This document shows positions 14,853 through 26,951 of a stretch of DNA of 64,000 nucleotides, piece after piece. The notes beneath the pieces are model-generated. The model was not told the origin of the DNA. It ran no database searches and was given only the letters and a program-made list of their open reading frames with translations. A program made the translations under genes and the position numbers. This DNA is from Raphanus sativus (Eukaryota > Streptophyta > Magnoliopsida > Brassicales > Brassicaceae). Position 1 is the stretch's first letter, and each line of letters opens with the position of its first letter. Location of the stretch: contig NC_079514.1 in NCBI RefSeq assembly GCF_000801105.2, positions 47,682,515 to 47,746,514 of the forward strand, written 5' to 3'.

Positions 14853-16828
14853 GTGTTTTAATTTCATAGATTTTAAGAATCTTATGAGTGTACATGGTAT
14901 TTCCAAAGTTGAGTATTATGAGTAAAACTAAAGAAAATCCATGTCCCAATGACAAGAAACTTTAATATAGTTACAAAATCTATAAAAGCTAAACTTTTTG
15001 AATAACAAGAGATTTACATAGAATTTAAAAGTCCATAAACCAATAACAAAGGATTTTAATAAGATTGTTAAAATCCACATACCAATAATAATGGATTCTC
15101 TAAATTTTCTAAATCAATTAAAATTCAACCACCAATAACCCCCCCTAAAAGTCATTAAAATACTTGTATAGATTTTGTGTAGAACATGGTTAAAACCAAT
15201 TTTTGAATGACAATTTAGTGAAACTAACAATAAACTCAATAACAGTTTTATTTAATTTTTATCATCAATTTCATTAAACATAAATTGTCTTACATGATAT
15301 TAGTCGTTATCTTTTAAAATATGTTAGAATTTATTAATAATGCAATCGTTAAAAATATGAGTGACTTTATATGAAAATAACTGTATGTTGACATAAGTTT
15401 GTATTGAACGGATATTTCATACGTAATGAACGGGAAAACAGACATTTCTTACCCAACATATTGCAATATGTCCAATTCATACCCGACTTATATGACAGTC
15501 AAAAACATACCTGAATTTTTGAAAATTTCAAATAATATACCCCTTTTTATTTTATTTTTTGGCAAAATCATCATCCAGTCGTCACATCAGCTGTCATGTC
15601 ATCTAATTATGCTGACGAGGATGCTACATCAGCTAATTTACTCATCAAAATACCATGTGTTCAATTTTTTCAAAAAAACTATATAGTCGTTTTACAAAAC
15701 AATTTTTTAGAAAATGTAAGATTTTCTAAATTTTTTTATTTAGTAAAATTAACATAAATTATTTAAATATTTAAATTTAAATCTTAGATAAGAGATATAT
15801 TCGTACATGTTTTGATCCTTTCACAAATCGTCCTTACAAAAGTTATATATGTGCTGTAATAATTCGAATTCAATGCTAGTGTTGTAGTCGTGTTACTCTC
15901 GATTAATCACGGGCTACTGGAAACAGATTCTGATTACTTATGTCTAGGAAGAGGCTGGAGAAGAAGGTCTAGAGAGAGAATCATTCAAACTTCTATATAT
16001 GTTCTATATATTTTTGATAAAGGTTGTCTTAGAAACTATGTTTCATACAACTACATATGTTAATGCAGAATTCATTATTCGTAGCCATGTTAGAATGCAA
16101 TATTGGTTTGTGAAATTTCATATACAAATTAAATGATAAAAAAATGTTTTCAAAAAAAAATTTATATGATAAAATGAAAAGGGACTCATTGCCAAATTCA
16201 TAAAGTGTATCTCTATATTCATAAATGTGGTTCCTATATTATGTTTAGTAAATAATGAAAAGTAATAAATGATTTCATTTAAAATATTGTATAGGCAGAG
16301 AAAATAAAAATATATAAAAGTAAAAATAATAAATAGTTAATGTGTAGGTGTACCTTTGGTATAGTAGATTTTTAGATTGATTCTCTATTAATAATATAGA
16401 TACTAAAACATAGGATTCAAATGTATTTTCTAGTCAAATTGAAGATTTACTGTTAATATTCTAGTGATATTTTTTTTTAATAATCATGCTTCTGAAGTAG
16501 ACTACAATATAGTTTTAAGAAATCCATGCAATTTAGTTATGCAATCCATATACAAAACTCATGCAAAGAGAATTACATAGTTATCCAACATTACCATGTC
16601 AAAATAGAAATTCATAACCACAATGTGAAAATGACTACAAATAAACCGCAACCACTCTTTCCACAAATTAAATTAAAGAAAAGACAACATATGAAGGTAT
16701 TGTACCCAAATTATTAATCAACATTCCAAATAAATTGAAACAAGTTGCATACATGTTATATAGAAAAAAAAAGAAATATGAAATCAAATAAAACTCGGTA
16801 GCTGGTTAAAACTCACATTTACTGCTTT
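14853..16828. other. AT-rich repeat DNA downstream of the extensin gene
   Basis: 14853-15150 repeats variants of a phrase resembling 'ATAACAA(A)GGATTTTAATAAGATT', as in decayed non-autonomous DNA transposons. 15420-15700 has a short open frame that reads like low-complexity repeat sequence, not a gene. 16700-16828 is probably the extensin 3' UTR. No gene is supported. Confidence 0.45.
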
Positions 16829-18622
16829 TCAGTAATATGAAGGTGGTTGTGGAGATTTGTACTCAACTTTTGGAGAAGGAGAATAATAAGGTGGCGGTGG
16901 TGGAGAGGTATAAACATATGGTGGTGGTGGCGACTTGTAGTCTACCTTAGGAGATGGTGAGTAATATGGTGGTGGTGGAGAGTTGTAGATATATGGTGGT
17001 GGAGGAGACTTGTAATACACCTTAGGAGAAGGTGAATAGTATGGTGGTGGAGGAGAACTGTAAACATATGGTGGTGGAGGAGATTTGTAGTATACTTTAG
17101 GAGATGGAGAGTAGTATGGTGGTGGTGGAGAATTGTAAACATGTGGAGGTGGCGGAGATTTGTATATTATTTTTGGTGAAGGAGCATAGCATGGAGGAGG
17201 TGGTGGACACACACATACATGTGGGTGTGGTGGCGACTTGTAGTGAACTTTAGGGGCTGGTGAGTAGTATGGTGGTGGTGGAGAGCTATAGACATATGGT
17301 GGGGGTGGAGATTTGTAGTGTACTTTAGGGGAAGGTGAGTAGTATGGTGGTGGTGGAGAACTGTAAACATACGGCGGTGGAGGAGATTTGTAGTGTACTT
17401 TAGGTGAAGGTGAATAGTATGGTGGTGGAGGAGAACTATATACATATGGTGGTGGAGGAGATTTGTATACGACTTTAGGAGATGGTGAGTAATATGGTGG
17501 TGGTGGAGAACTGTATACATATGGTGGTGGAGGAGACTTGTACTCTACCTTAGGAGATGGAGAGTAGTATGGCGGTGGTGGTGGGGAACTGTAGACATAA
17601 GGTGAAGGAGGAGACTTGTATTCAACCTTAGGAGATGGCGAGTAATATGGTGGTGGTGGAGAATTGTAGACGTAGGGTGGTGGAGGAGACTTGTAATCAA
17701 CTATAGGAGATGGTGAGTAGTACGGTGGTAGTGGTGGGGAACTGTAGACATACGGTGGTGGAGGAGACTTGTACTCAACTTTCGGGGATGGTGAGTAGTA
17801 TGGTGGTGGTGGTGGGGAACTGTAAACATATGGTGGTGGTGGAGACTTGTACTCAACCTTAGGAGATGGTGAGTAGTATGGTGGAGGTGGTGGAGAGCTG
17901 TAGACATAAGGTGGAGGAGGAGACTTATATTCAACCTTTGGAGATGGTGAGTAATATGGTGGTGGAGGTGGGGAACTGTAGACATATGGTGGTGGAGGAG
18001 ACTTGTATTCAACTTTAGGAGATGGTGAGTAGTAGGGTGGAGGTGGTGGAGAGCTGTAGACATACGGTGGAGGAGGAGACTTATATTCAACCTTTGGAGA
18101 TGGTGAGTAATATGGTGGTGGAGGTGGGGAACTGTAGACATATGGTGGTGGTGGAGATTTGTACTCAACTTTCGAAGATGGTGAATAGTATGGTGGTGGT
18201 GGTGGGGAACTGTAAACATATGGTGGTGGAGGAGACTTATAGTCTACCTTTGGTGATGGAGAGTAGTAAGGAGGTGGTGGTGGAGAATTGTAAACATATG
18301 GTGGAGGAGGAGACTTGTACTCAACCTTTGGTGATGGTGAATAATATGGTGGTGGTGGAGTAGAAGTGTATACATAAGGTGGTGGAGGAGACTTGTAGTC
18401 TACTTTTGGTGATGGAGAATAGTACGGTGGTGGTGACGGAGAATTGTCAACATATGGTAGTGGAGGAGTGTTGTATTCTACTTTTGGAGATGGTGAATTT
18501 GACGGAAGTGGTGGCAAGCTATATGTACTTGGTTCATAAGCAGCAACCATATTTGCCATGATGATAACGCCTAGAGCGTAAATTAGATGGGCTGAACTCC
18601 CCATCCTAGAAGAAGATCTCAT
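16829..18622 (-). CDS. Extensin, hydroxyproline-rich cell-wall glycoprotein (HRGP1 type)
   Basis: Structural wall protein: secreted, hydroxylated and arabinosylated on proline, and cross-linked through tyrosine. One exon of 597 residues. A signal peptide (hydrophobic AHLIYALGVIIMANMVAA) is probably cut near residue 28. The rest is about 20 tandem units of 25-26 residues of the form YKSPPPPYVYSSPPPPYYSP followed by SPKVE/D/H, with 21 copies of YKSP. SPPPP blocks are glycosylation sites; YVY and VxYK motifs are cross-link sites. Units 3-8 are almost identical, pointing to recent expansion. Unit 16 is aberrant, with VCVCPPPPPC in place of VYSSPPPPYY. It resembles Arabidopsis At3g54580/At3g54590. 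Frames open on the other strand here are by-products of the repeat. Repeat number may be affected by assembly. Confidence 0.93.
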   Translation of the reverse strand: MRSSSRMGSSAHLIYALGVIIMANMVAAYEPSTYSLPPLPSNSPSPKVEYNTPPLPYVDNSPSPPPYYSPSPKVDYKSPPPPYVYTSTPPPPYYSPSPKVEYKSPPPPYVYNSPPPPPYYSPSPKVDYKSPPPPYVYSSPPPPPYYSPSSKVEYKSPPPPYVYSSPPPPPYYSPSPKVEYKSPPPPYVYSSPPPPPYYSPSPKVEYKSPPPPYVYSSPPPPPYYSPSPKVEYKSPPPPYVYSSPPPPPYYSPSPKVEYKSPPPPYVYSSPPPPPYYSPSPKVEYKSPPPPYVYSSPPLPPYYSPSPIVDYKSPPPPYVYNSPPPPYYSPSPKVEYKSPPSPYVYSSPPPPPYYSPSPKVEYKSPPPPYVYSSPPPPYYSPSPKVVYKSPPPPYVYSSPPPPYYSPSPKVHYKSPPPPYVYSSPPPPYYSPSPKVHYKSPPPPYVYSSPPPPYYSPAPKVHYKSPPHPHVCVCPPPPPCYAPSPKIIYKSPPPPHVYNSPPPPYYSPSPKVYYKSPPPPYVYSSPPPPYYSPSPKVYYKSPPPPYIYNSPPPPYYSPSPKVDYKSPPPPYVYTSPPPPPYYSPSPKVEYKSPQPPSYY

Positions 18623-18709
18623 TGTGATTTTTTTTTCTCTACCAACGCCTAACTACTTTGGTTAGTTTTTCTTGTTTTTGTTTGTGTTGTAAGAAATGGG
18701 GTGATGGGT

Positions 18710-18719
18710 TATATATATA
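18710..18719 (-). promoter_or_regulatory. TATA box of the extensin gene
   Basis: On the minus strand the run TATATATAAC lies about 90 bases upstream of the extensin start codon, leaving a normal short leader. No other TATA-like run is nearer. Confidence 0.65.
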
Positions 18720-19342
18720 GCAAAGCTTTTCTCTCCCCTGTTTTGGACTCCATCCAACAAAATCGTGGAGGCATGTCTACACGATTCTAATTTGATTAGA
18801 CGTGCACGAACGTTCAAAGAACGTCAACGAGCCCAACTTTCTATTGTGAATGACAAGTTCAAGAGGAAAGGATCATTTTGTTCATTGAGCTAGTGTCTTT
18901 ATTTTATTTTATTTTTATTTTTCTCTGGTCAGTTTTTATATCTATTTTGTGATATTCCACTGAATTATTCTCATATGTTGGCTTGTTAGACAAACTCAAA
19001 CTCCTTTATGTTTGATAAAAAAGATTTAGAAGATTTATTTCAGCCATCGTGTGTTTTTGACCATCTATGTGTATGCGTTAATGACATTGACAATATGAAG
19101 CATAATCTATGTATTTCCCTATACGGCTAGACCACATATCTAAGTAATATGTTTTAGGTGAAGAAAACGTGAGACATGTTTCGTTCTTTATCATCCAAAT
19201 ACGCCGCAATATGCCTGTGTTTGTGTGAGTATCATTAGAGAATACTGAGTAGCAAAAGTATGCTCAGATGTTCTCTCTTGTTTAATAACCACTTTTTATT
19301 ATACACTTCCCATAAAGTTCATTTGAAAATTTTATAATAGTA

Positions 19343-20436
19343 CTAGATTCTGAACCGCCTTTTAAAGGGCGGGTATATTTTTGTTTTAATTTAATTTTCA
19401 TATTTGTGTCTTCTTTGTGATTATATTTTTACTTTTTTATAATCATATTTGTGTTTAAATTTTAATCAAAATATATTTTATTAAATAATAGAAATTTAAA
19501 AATTGATCTGATATATGCTCGGAGAGGGATGGATTGCTGATCGTACCTGCCAACCCACGGGTTTCAATTTTGTTTTGGTCAAAAATTATGATCCGCACAA
19601 CATGCAAACAAATAATTTGTAGTAGCACCCGCCTCATTTAATTATGCGGTTATTCGCGGTTTATAATTTTTTTAAAAATAATTATTTAATTTAATTATTA
19701 TAAAATATATTTATAATAAAAATTATATATTTTAAAAATTTAAAATTGTTTTTTTAAATTACCATATATAAAAAAGTGTTTACTTTTCTTTTATTTTTAT
19801 TTTTAAATACTTTTCGGATCGGTGGATACCTGCAATCCAAAATCTAGCAACCCGCACCCACCCCGAATTTTGGAAGTATATATTGAGAAAAATAATTTTA
19901 ATATTATAATTATTAATAATAGTTAATAGTTATTTTGTATTTTTATATATTTAGAATCAAATGAGCATATTTTGAATTTATTTAAAATTCTTGTTTTAGT
20001 TAAAATTATAAACCTATATATATGATGTATCAATAACTTTCGACTATAATCCAAAGTTTGAACAGTTTTTGAACTAAAAACATTAATAGAAACCTGCAAA
20101 CATTAACAGAAACATGTTAAAAAAACCACAATGACGACATCATTTCCAAAACCTTCATATAAAAAATATTTTAAAAGACTTTTAGGAAGACTGTAGTGTA
20201 TAAAATTTTGCCCATATTAATAATCATAGTTATGTAAATTTCACTAAGCCACGTGAATAACGAAACAGTTTGATTTAGTGGAGTAATGAAACAGTTTGAT
20301 TTAATTGGAGTAAAACGTGGAGGAAACGGTTGTGTGTGTCTAACAACATTTATTAATATGAAAGAGTATATAATAAGAATAAATAACTGGACACAACTTT
20401 TATTAATAGGTCAAACTGCAAAATTAATAGAATAGA
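19343..20436 (-). mobile_element. Non-autonomous Helitron, about 1.1 kb
   Basis: On the minus strand the element starts TCTATTCTATTAATTTTGCA (20436 leftwards) after an A. It ends with a hairpin (CCCGCC ... GGCGG, plus about 19354-19372), then CTAG (19343-19346), then T. This A|T target and 5'-TC...CTAG-3' form is the Helitron signature. Inside are AT-rich DNA and an imperfect 26-bp tandem repeat near 20262-20314. No Rep/helicase frame is present. Confidence 0.65.
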
Positions 20437-20533
20437 TACTAGTTTTTATTCGTACTTCAATTGCGCAGATTATTTTCTGATTAGTAATAGTATTTGATAT
20501 GAATTAGTGCTTTGGTTTTCTTATACATAATAA

Positions 20534-20563
20534 CTAGGATAAGATCTGCGCCTTGCGTGGGAT
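20534..20563 (-). mobile_element. Second Helitron 3' terminus
   Basis: CTAG (20534-20537) is preceded on the minus strand by CCCACGCAAGGCGCAGATC, a decayed version of the common crucifer Helitron hairpin with GCGCAAGGCGC. The element would extend right, through CGGTTTGGTTT-rich sequence, towards or into the gap at 20926. Its 5' end was not found. Confidence 0.5.
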
Positions 20564-20925
20564 GAAGTTGTTATTTTTAATATATTTTGAAAAATAAAAC
20601 AATAGTTCGGTTTCATTTGGATTATGAGTGTTCAATCCGGATATCAGGTTGGTTTTGGTTTGGTTTGGTTTTTTCGATATTTTGGTTAGTAAAATATAAC
20701 TTCTATTCTAAATCCATATTTACTTCGGTTCGATTTGGTTTATATACAGTCGTTTCAGTTTATTCGGTTTTATAACAAAAACATAATTATTTAGTTTGAG
20801 ATCATATTATATGTTATACGAATTTAAGAGTCATATTGTCAAAAAGTCGTTTAACTAAAAGATATTATATATTTAAATAAAAGAATAAAAAACAAATAAT
20901 GCTTCTATCATCTAATAAAATAATT

Positions 20926-21025
20926 NNNNNNNNNNNNNNNNNNNNNNNNNNNNNNNNNNNNNNNNNNNNNNNNNNNNNNNNNNNNNNNNNNNNNNNNNNN
21001 NNNNNNNNNNNNNNNNNNNNNNNNN
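20926..21025. other. Assembly gap, 100 N
   Basis: Placeholder gap of unknown real length inside repeat-rich DNA. The flanks 20564-20925 and 21026-21820 are AT-rich with no supported gene. Confidence 0.99.
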
Positions 21026-21820
21026 TTAGCTACATTACGAAATTCCGTAATTTTATTTAAGGAAATAATGAAGAGCATTAATAATTAATTTATTGTTAGT
21101 TTGATAAAAAGCTTATTATATATTCATATGGATCAACCTATTTCTCTAAGAATTATAAGAAGCATTGTGGTGATGACACATAGCTACACCAAATGTTGTA
21201 GTGCTTCTCTTTTAATATATAAGGGATACAAAGTCATATTCTATCATTGAAGATTTTTTGGTTTAAAATTATATAGTTTATGTGAGAATTTGTATATACA
21301 CTCATATGTTAAAGAATCGTCACTATATTTTGTGTGTATTTTATAAGAGTTACATTTTTTGAGTCGGTGAAACATAAGATTTACTTGGTACACTTTGGGC
21401 TGATCCAATAATATAGATTTTTATCTTGATAATTATTTTAGACTGGCACAGATCAGTTTTTAATGGATGTCTTATACTTCTAAGTATTGCAAAACTGTAC
21501 TAAATATATGATATATCAACTAATATACTAACTGTAATTGGTAATTCATCATGCATACATTTTAGCCATAAACAGAACTGAATTGGTATTGAAACCAGGT
21601 TTAAGGTGTGTCAGCATAAGGGAATGTACCAACAAAACTAAAAAAATTTGACTTGTACTAGTTTAACAAATCACATTTATATATTTAAGGTGTTGCAGTT
21701 GCACCCCCTCTTTTCCATATGGGTCCGCCACTGTGCTCAGTATTTTTGTCCCACCTTGAAGAGGATTTTTTTTTGTGATGTAAAGGTTTGTTGGACCGCT
21801 AAATAATGTCAATATAAAAA

Positions 21821-23505
21821 GGAGAAAATTGGCTCATATGCACCCACCCGCTATCAATATTAGAGGATTGCCCATGATTTGATTGAACACATTTTAATTC
21901 CAGTTTTACCCCTACTGCAGCCTGTCCAACCTATGTTATAGCTCTGTGCCTGTGTCAGTCGTCTGCTCACATTCTCTCCTCTTTTTTTTTAATATTACTT
22001 TTACGTTTTTTTAGTCTCCTCTCTTCTGATCCTTTTGTTTTTCTGGATCAGTTTTCCTTTCATTTTTTTTTGTTCTTCATCTTTTCTCTTTATGTCTATT
22101 ATTATTAGTCTCATTTAAATTTTATTCTTTTATCTTCTTCGATATGATCCTTTTAGATTCGTGTGTACAAATTAGAAATTGAATGTATAAATCACACAAA
22201 CTCACGACTATGCTTGTATGACTGGTAAAATTTTCACTTTGATTGTCTAAATGAAATACGTTTTTGCAGTTTATAGTTATGATATTTTAATGTTAACAAA
22301 TTTTGTATCATGTTACCAAATTTGTTAACTCACTAACATACTTTGTAACATGTTAACAAATTTTGTATCTTGTTACAAATTTGGTTAACTCGCTAACAAA
22401 TTTTGTTAACTCGCTAATATATTTTGTATCTTGTTACAAATGTTCGGTGATTTTCTCTTGATCATTTTCATCGGTTGGATTGTTTGTTTTTTGCTTCTGT
22501 TGTCGGTTCTGTTCTTTTGATTATTCGGTATAGCAACCATAATTTTTTTCTCAGATAGTTTTATTTGTGTATTCACATCTGGTTCTAAATAATTTTGTTT
22601 TGATCTTTATCATTGTTTGTGTTCTCAAAATAACATTAATGTTAGCATGTTAAAAATATATATAAAAGTAAATATATTTTATATAGGATACTATTATTGT
22701 TAACATGCTAATTTGTTTTATAACATGGTAATTTTTTAATTTTGCTCGTTAACTTTAATATTAGCTGGTTAACTATATGTTTTATCTATTAAATAATGTA
22801 TTAAATTGATAAATAATACTAAATTATATAGTTTATTATTAAGTTAATGATTTGTTTAAATCTCTATAAATAAATATAACTTGATAACAAAAATCGTAGC
22901 ATGTACAAAATAGTATTTCATGTTAACAAAATTTGTAACATGTAAAAAAATGTTTAGTAGCTAAAAAAAATGTAAAGTGGTTGATGGCAATTCATCAATG
23001 AGTTCTCTTGTTGTTAATTATATAAACAGAAAAATATTTACCAGGTTTTCGTTCTGTATAATTTCATTACCACAAGCTTATTCTCTTCATTGAATATTCG
23101 TTTTTTCTGTTGTTTTTCTTTGAGATCTTAATAAAAAAATTATTATAATTTCATCAAGTTTTTTTTGAATCTAATTCGAAATGATTGAAAATCAATCTTT
23201 AAAACTGAGTTTTGTTTTTTCTTATCTATAATCTTGATTGATAAACGAAAGAGAAGAAAAAACAAGTTGAAACCAAAAATAGATAGAAAAAAATATGTAA
23301 GAAAAAAGAAATAGAGTCTGGAAAACAGATGGGAAAAGGAAAGAGGATGTCAGAAAAAAAGAGAAACATCAGGTTGAAGAGAAAGAGAAGGAGAGGCAAT
23401 TTCGTCATCCAGATGCTCAAATGATATGATTCAGTTGCCTTCTGTCACATCATGAGTAGATCCATAATTTGGGTCTCAGATATGGGTATATGCCCAATTA
23501 TCCCT
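21821..23505. mobile_element. MULE-like non-autonomous element, about 1.7 kb
   Basis: The left end GGAGAAAATTGGCTCATATG and the inverted right end (from 23505 leftwards, AGGGATAATTGGGCATATAC) resemble each other imperfectly, the usual form of short Mutator-like ends. Flanking 9-mers ATATAAAAA and ATATAAAGC agree at 7 of 9 positions, a decayed target duplication. Inside are repeated 'TTTTGTTAACTCGCTAACA' phrases at 22320-22440. No transposase frame is visible. The left 600 bases are related to 24670-25628. Confidence 0.5.
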
Positions 23506-23925
23506 ATATAAAGCTATACGTTTTGGTTCAAAAGACTCAAGTTTGTATTGATCAAATCTGTATACAAATTGTGGAAAGTCCTTTTGGCCTAATTGTTGAT
23601 CAAATGTTTGTAAATGCATTTATACCAAAAACATTTTAGGTCTAATCCAAAATGTCAACTTATTATTATTTATGTAGTTTAACAAATACATATCTATATA
23701 AAATATTTAACATGGTGTATATAAAACTGTCTTATGTAAGTTATAAAATAATAGAATAGATTTTTTAAAAAAATATTTTATAATAATTATAATAAGGACT
23801 ATAAAACACTTGAAAAATCTGTATACAAATATATTTTGTAAGAATATCATTATCATGACATTCCTAAAGTAGAAAAATAAATTTTATCTATATAGAATTT
23901 AAGCTCTGGGAGAATTTATCTGAAA

Positions 23926-24268
23926 AAGGACTAATTTTATTAAAATATAACTTTAAATAGTATTAAAATACTTTAATAATATAATATAATAATACTATTA
24001 TTTTAAAACAGTACTAGATTTTGTTCCACAGTTTCAAAAATAAAATTAAACGCTGATAAATTTTATTTGATAAGTGACATTTGTCTATTTTTAAAAAAGG
24101 AACATGTTTATTAAAATTTAAATTTAATGGTATTTATATACTTTAATAATATAATATAATAACACTATTATTTTAAAATAGTACTATATTTTGTTTCACA
24201 GATTCAAAATGCAAAATTATTTGCTGATAAATTTTATTTGATAAATAACATTTGTCTATTTAAAATTT
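23926..24268. repeat. Two diverged tandem copies of a ~170-bp AT-rich unit
   Basis: The phrase CTTTAATAATATAATATAAT recurs at 23971 and 24141, and the following text (ACTATTATTTTAAAA, TTTTGTT.CACAG, GCTGATAAATTTTATTTGAT) follows in the same order in both, so the unit is about 170 bp. It does not look like a coding or centromeric sequence I know. An AGTACTAGATTTTG phrase recalls a Helitron end but has no hairpin. Confidence 0.7.
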
Positions 24269-24669
24269 TTGTTATATGCATTGGCTGAATTTTTTTTCTC
24301 TTTAGGATAAATATGCTTAACTTTGTTTTTTCATATAATATTTTAACACATATTAAATAGAAGAAACCCAGTCAATAAGTCGATTTGGTTCATTTTTATA
24401 TATAATTTCTGTTCAGCTGAACTGGTTAAATTGTAAAATGATTGTTTTAGGCTTTGATTTGAATTACCGTAGGTGTTAATGAGTGCCCGGATTGGAACTA
24501 TCGATTAATTAAAAAATTTAATTAATTGGGGTGTAATTACTATATATGGAGTACATATATAAATAATTTGTGGTTTTATTTAAAATACATACTAAATTTG
24601 ATTTGTGCTTTCAAAATGCGACATATATTACATTATGAAAATCTGATAAAAACATATCAAATGTTTTAT

Positions 24670-25628
24670 GGGAAAATTGGCTTATATGCCTCTACCGACC
24701 ACCTTAATTAGGAGAGTACCATCTAACTTCATAAACTATTTTTCATTCCAATTTTCTCCCTACTGCAATTTACACTGTATGTTTCTAGTTACGTTAGTGT
24801 CTATGCCACCCTACACACCTATCTCTAGTCTGTCATCCTACTTACCTATCTCTTGCTGTGTCATTGATTTTTCTTAAATTATTTTTAAAATTTATTTAAT
24901 CTCCTCAGAGACAAATGAAATAGGTTTTCTCATAGATTAAATCTCCATTTCAAACCAATCCTCTGAATAAATGATTATCCACATGAATTTTGAGTATCTT
25001 TCTTCTTTTTCACCGTTAGTTGTCTCCTTAAGATATTTTTTTTCATTTTGTTCTAACAATTTTCTTCTCTCTCAATCCCAAGTTTAAAATCAACAGTTTT
25101 GAATTTTCAAAGATGAACAAGTTACAGCTTCCTGAGATCCTCAACGCATGTGTGGAAGATGAGAGTGAAGCAAAAGGCTGAGATCTGTTTTTTTTGTTTG
25201 GAGTTTTTATTTTCTTCAGAGAAAAACGAAGAGGTTCATTTGAGATATATTTCAAAGAAAAACTGGTAAATTTAATGGTTCAATGTTTCAACCTCCTCTG
25301 CATCTCCATTTTTTTGTTTATAGTTAGAAATCAAATTTTAGACTTTCTGAACGATAACACTTGAGTTAACTGTCATAGATATGCATAGCTGTTACATGTT
25401 GCATTTCTAATTAGAAACTATAAAATAGTTATACTTAACTCACTAACATATTTTGTAACATGTTAAAAAAATTTGTATCTTGTTATAATTTTTGTTAACT
25501 CGCTAATATTTTTTGTAAAATATTGGTGGTCAAATTATTGATGAGCTATAATATAGTTCTATCATAAACCTAGTAAAAATTGATGTTCTTTTAATGTTAA
25601 TAAATTGTTTACCATGTTAGCGAGACTA
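24670..25628. mobile_element. Second copy of the MULE-like left end
   Basis: It begins GGGAAAATTGGCTTATATGC, like the left end at 21821, and shares later phrases: TTTTCTCCCTACTGCA / TTTTACCCCTACTGCA, and the ACTCACTAACATATTTTGTA run near 25440. It runs into the N gap, so its right end is not visible. It may be the left arm of the element carrying the Ulp1-like gene to its right; a possible partner end is at about 31000-31030 (minus GGGAATTTGCACTAGATGG), but the match is weak. Confidence 0.4.
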
Positions 25629-25728
25629 NNNNNNNNNNNNNNNNNNNNNNNNNNNNNNNNNNNNNNNNNNNNNNNNNNNNNNNNNNNNNNNNNNNNNNNN
25701 NNNNNNNNNNNNNNNNNNNNNNNNNNNN
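25629..25728. other. Assembly gap, 100 N
   Basis: Placeholder gap of unknown length within the presumed Ulp1-type transposon. Confidence 0.99.
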
Positions 25729-26110
25729 AACTGCTTACGATCCCTCAACCACAGTGGGATTAGTGGTGGATACGTTTCCCTATGATCAAGCTCGGTACTG
25801 GGCGATGAGAGACAGCTATTATGAAAAGCCTAATGGCATCAAGTTACGCGCTACAAACTAGGCCGGATATATGGGGTTCCTGGCTCTGAATTTACTGGAT
25901 ATGTTCCCAGCGATCTCAACATAGTCAATCAGGGGAGCAGGAAACCCTCAATACCAAGCTCAAGTGGATGTATCTTCCACTGCCTCGTCAACTGAGTTCA
26001 ATACCGGGCTTCAACTGGGAGGTCAGATCAACAACTCTACACTAGGAAATGGTAGAGGCCATGGTCAAGTTATATCTGAGATAGGTTTGTCGCTCTCAGC
26101 CAAAATATAG
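25729..26110 (+). pseudogene. Unidentified decayed coding remnant
   Basis: Three adjacent plus-strand open pieces in shifting frames read TAYDPSTTVGLVVDTFPYDQ, then YGVPGSEFTGYVPSDLNIVN, then NTGLQLGGQINNSTLGNGRG, each ended by a stop. Codon-like composition here is unlike the AT-rich flanks. I do not recognise the protein. Its place beside the Ulp1 gene suggests transposon or captured host sequence. 26111-26951 to its right holds no supported gene, though GTAAGATAAAC is repeated near 26470-26550. Confidence 0.35.
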
Positions 26111-26951
26111 AAAACCTGGATAATGCCTTGTTATAACCGTTATTTTATTTGATATCCGGTTTTATACTGTGTAAATTGTAATTTAAGCTTTCTCGTTCAT
26201 CACTGTAATTACATAGGTGAACCATCGAGGCGGGTGTTTGGTGAGGTAACATAAAGCAAGAGGTGAAAGACGAGACTGAAGTGACGACTCAGGGTGGACA
26301 GAGAAATGCAGATGATGCAGTTGAAGGAACTCCCGGTGAAAAAGCCGGAGGCATTTGATGAAATTAAAGTATGGTGGTTTGGAGTCTGGAAGATCAGTAG
26401 CAGTTATGTGTTTAAATAACAGTGAACGCATGGAAGGTGTCCTTTTTAGGAGTTTCTATATTGGTTGCTTGTAAGATAAACTTTATCTACTATCTGTCCC
26501 TGCTTTGTAAGATAAACGTTATCTTATTTTGGGGTGTTTGTAAGATGTGGTAGTATGGGTTCATGTAATATGGTAACTCGTCTGTAACATAAATTAAGAA
26601 CGTTTTCAATGTGAAATAGTGTTTCCCTTATCTGATTTGGATCGGGTGTTATAAACAATCTATTGAAGAAGTTACTTAAGAATAAAACCGTTTTACAATA
26701 TCCTCTACCTTCAATTCGAAGGAATAACCGGTATTTCAGGATTTTCCTATTTAATATTGCAACGATTGACCGTTTTATCTTTCAACCTCCTAATCTTGGA
26801 TGCTTTTAACATAACATCAAATGGTTTTAATACTAGATAACAGAAACTGATAAACTTATAAAGGTAAATAAGCATTATCCTGGTTGACATAAATAAGCAT
26901 TACATAGCAGTAACATATAATATTAGATCCTCAGTAAAAAAGAAAGTCGTC

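Noticed and set aside
17701..18561. Long frames on the opposite strand and other frames of the extensin gene
   Set aside because: Proline-codon repeats keep the alternative frames open (His/Leu- and Val/Glu-rich products); no independent evidence of coding.
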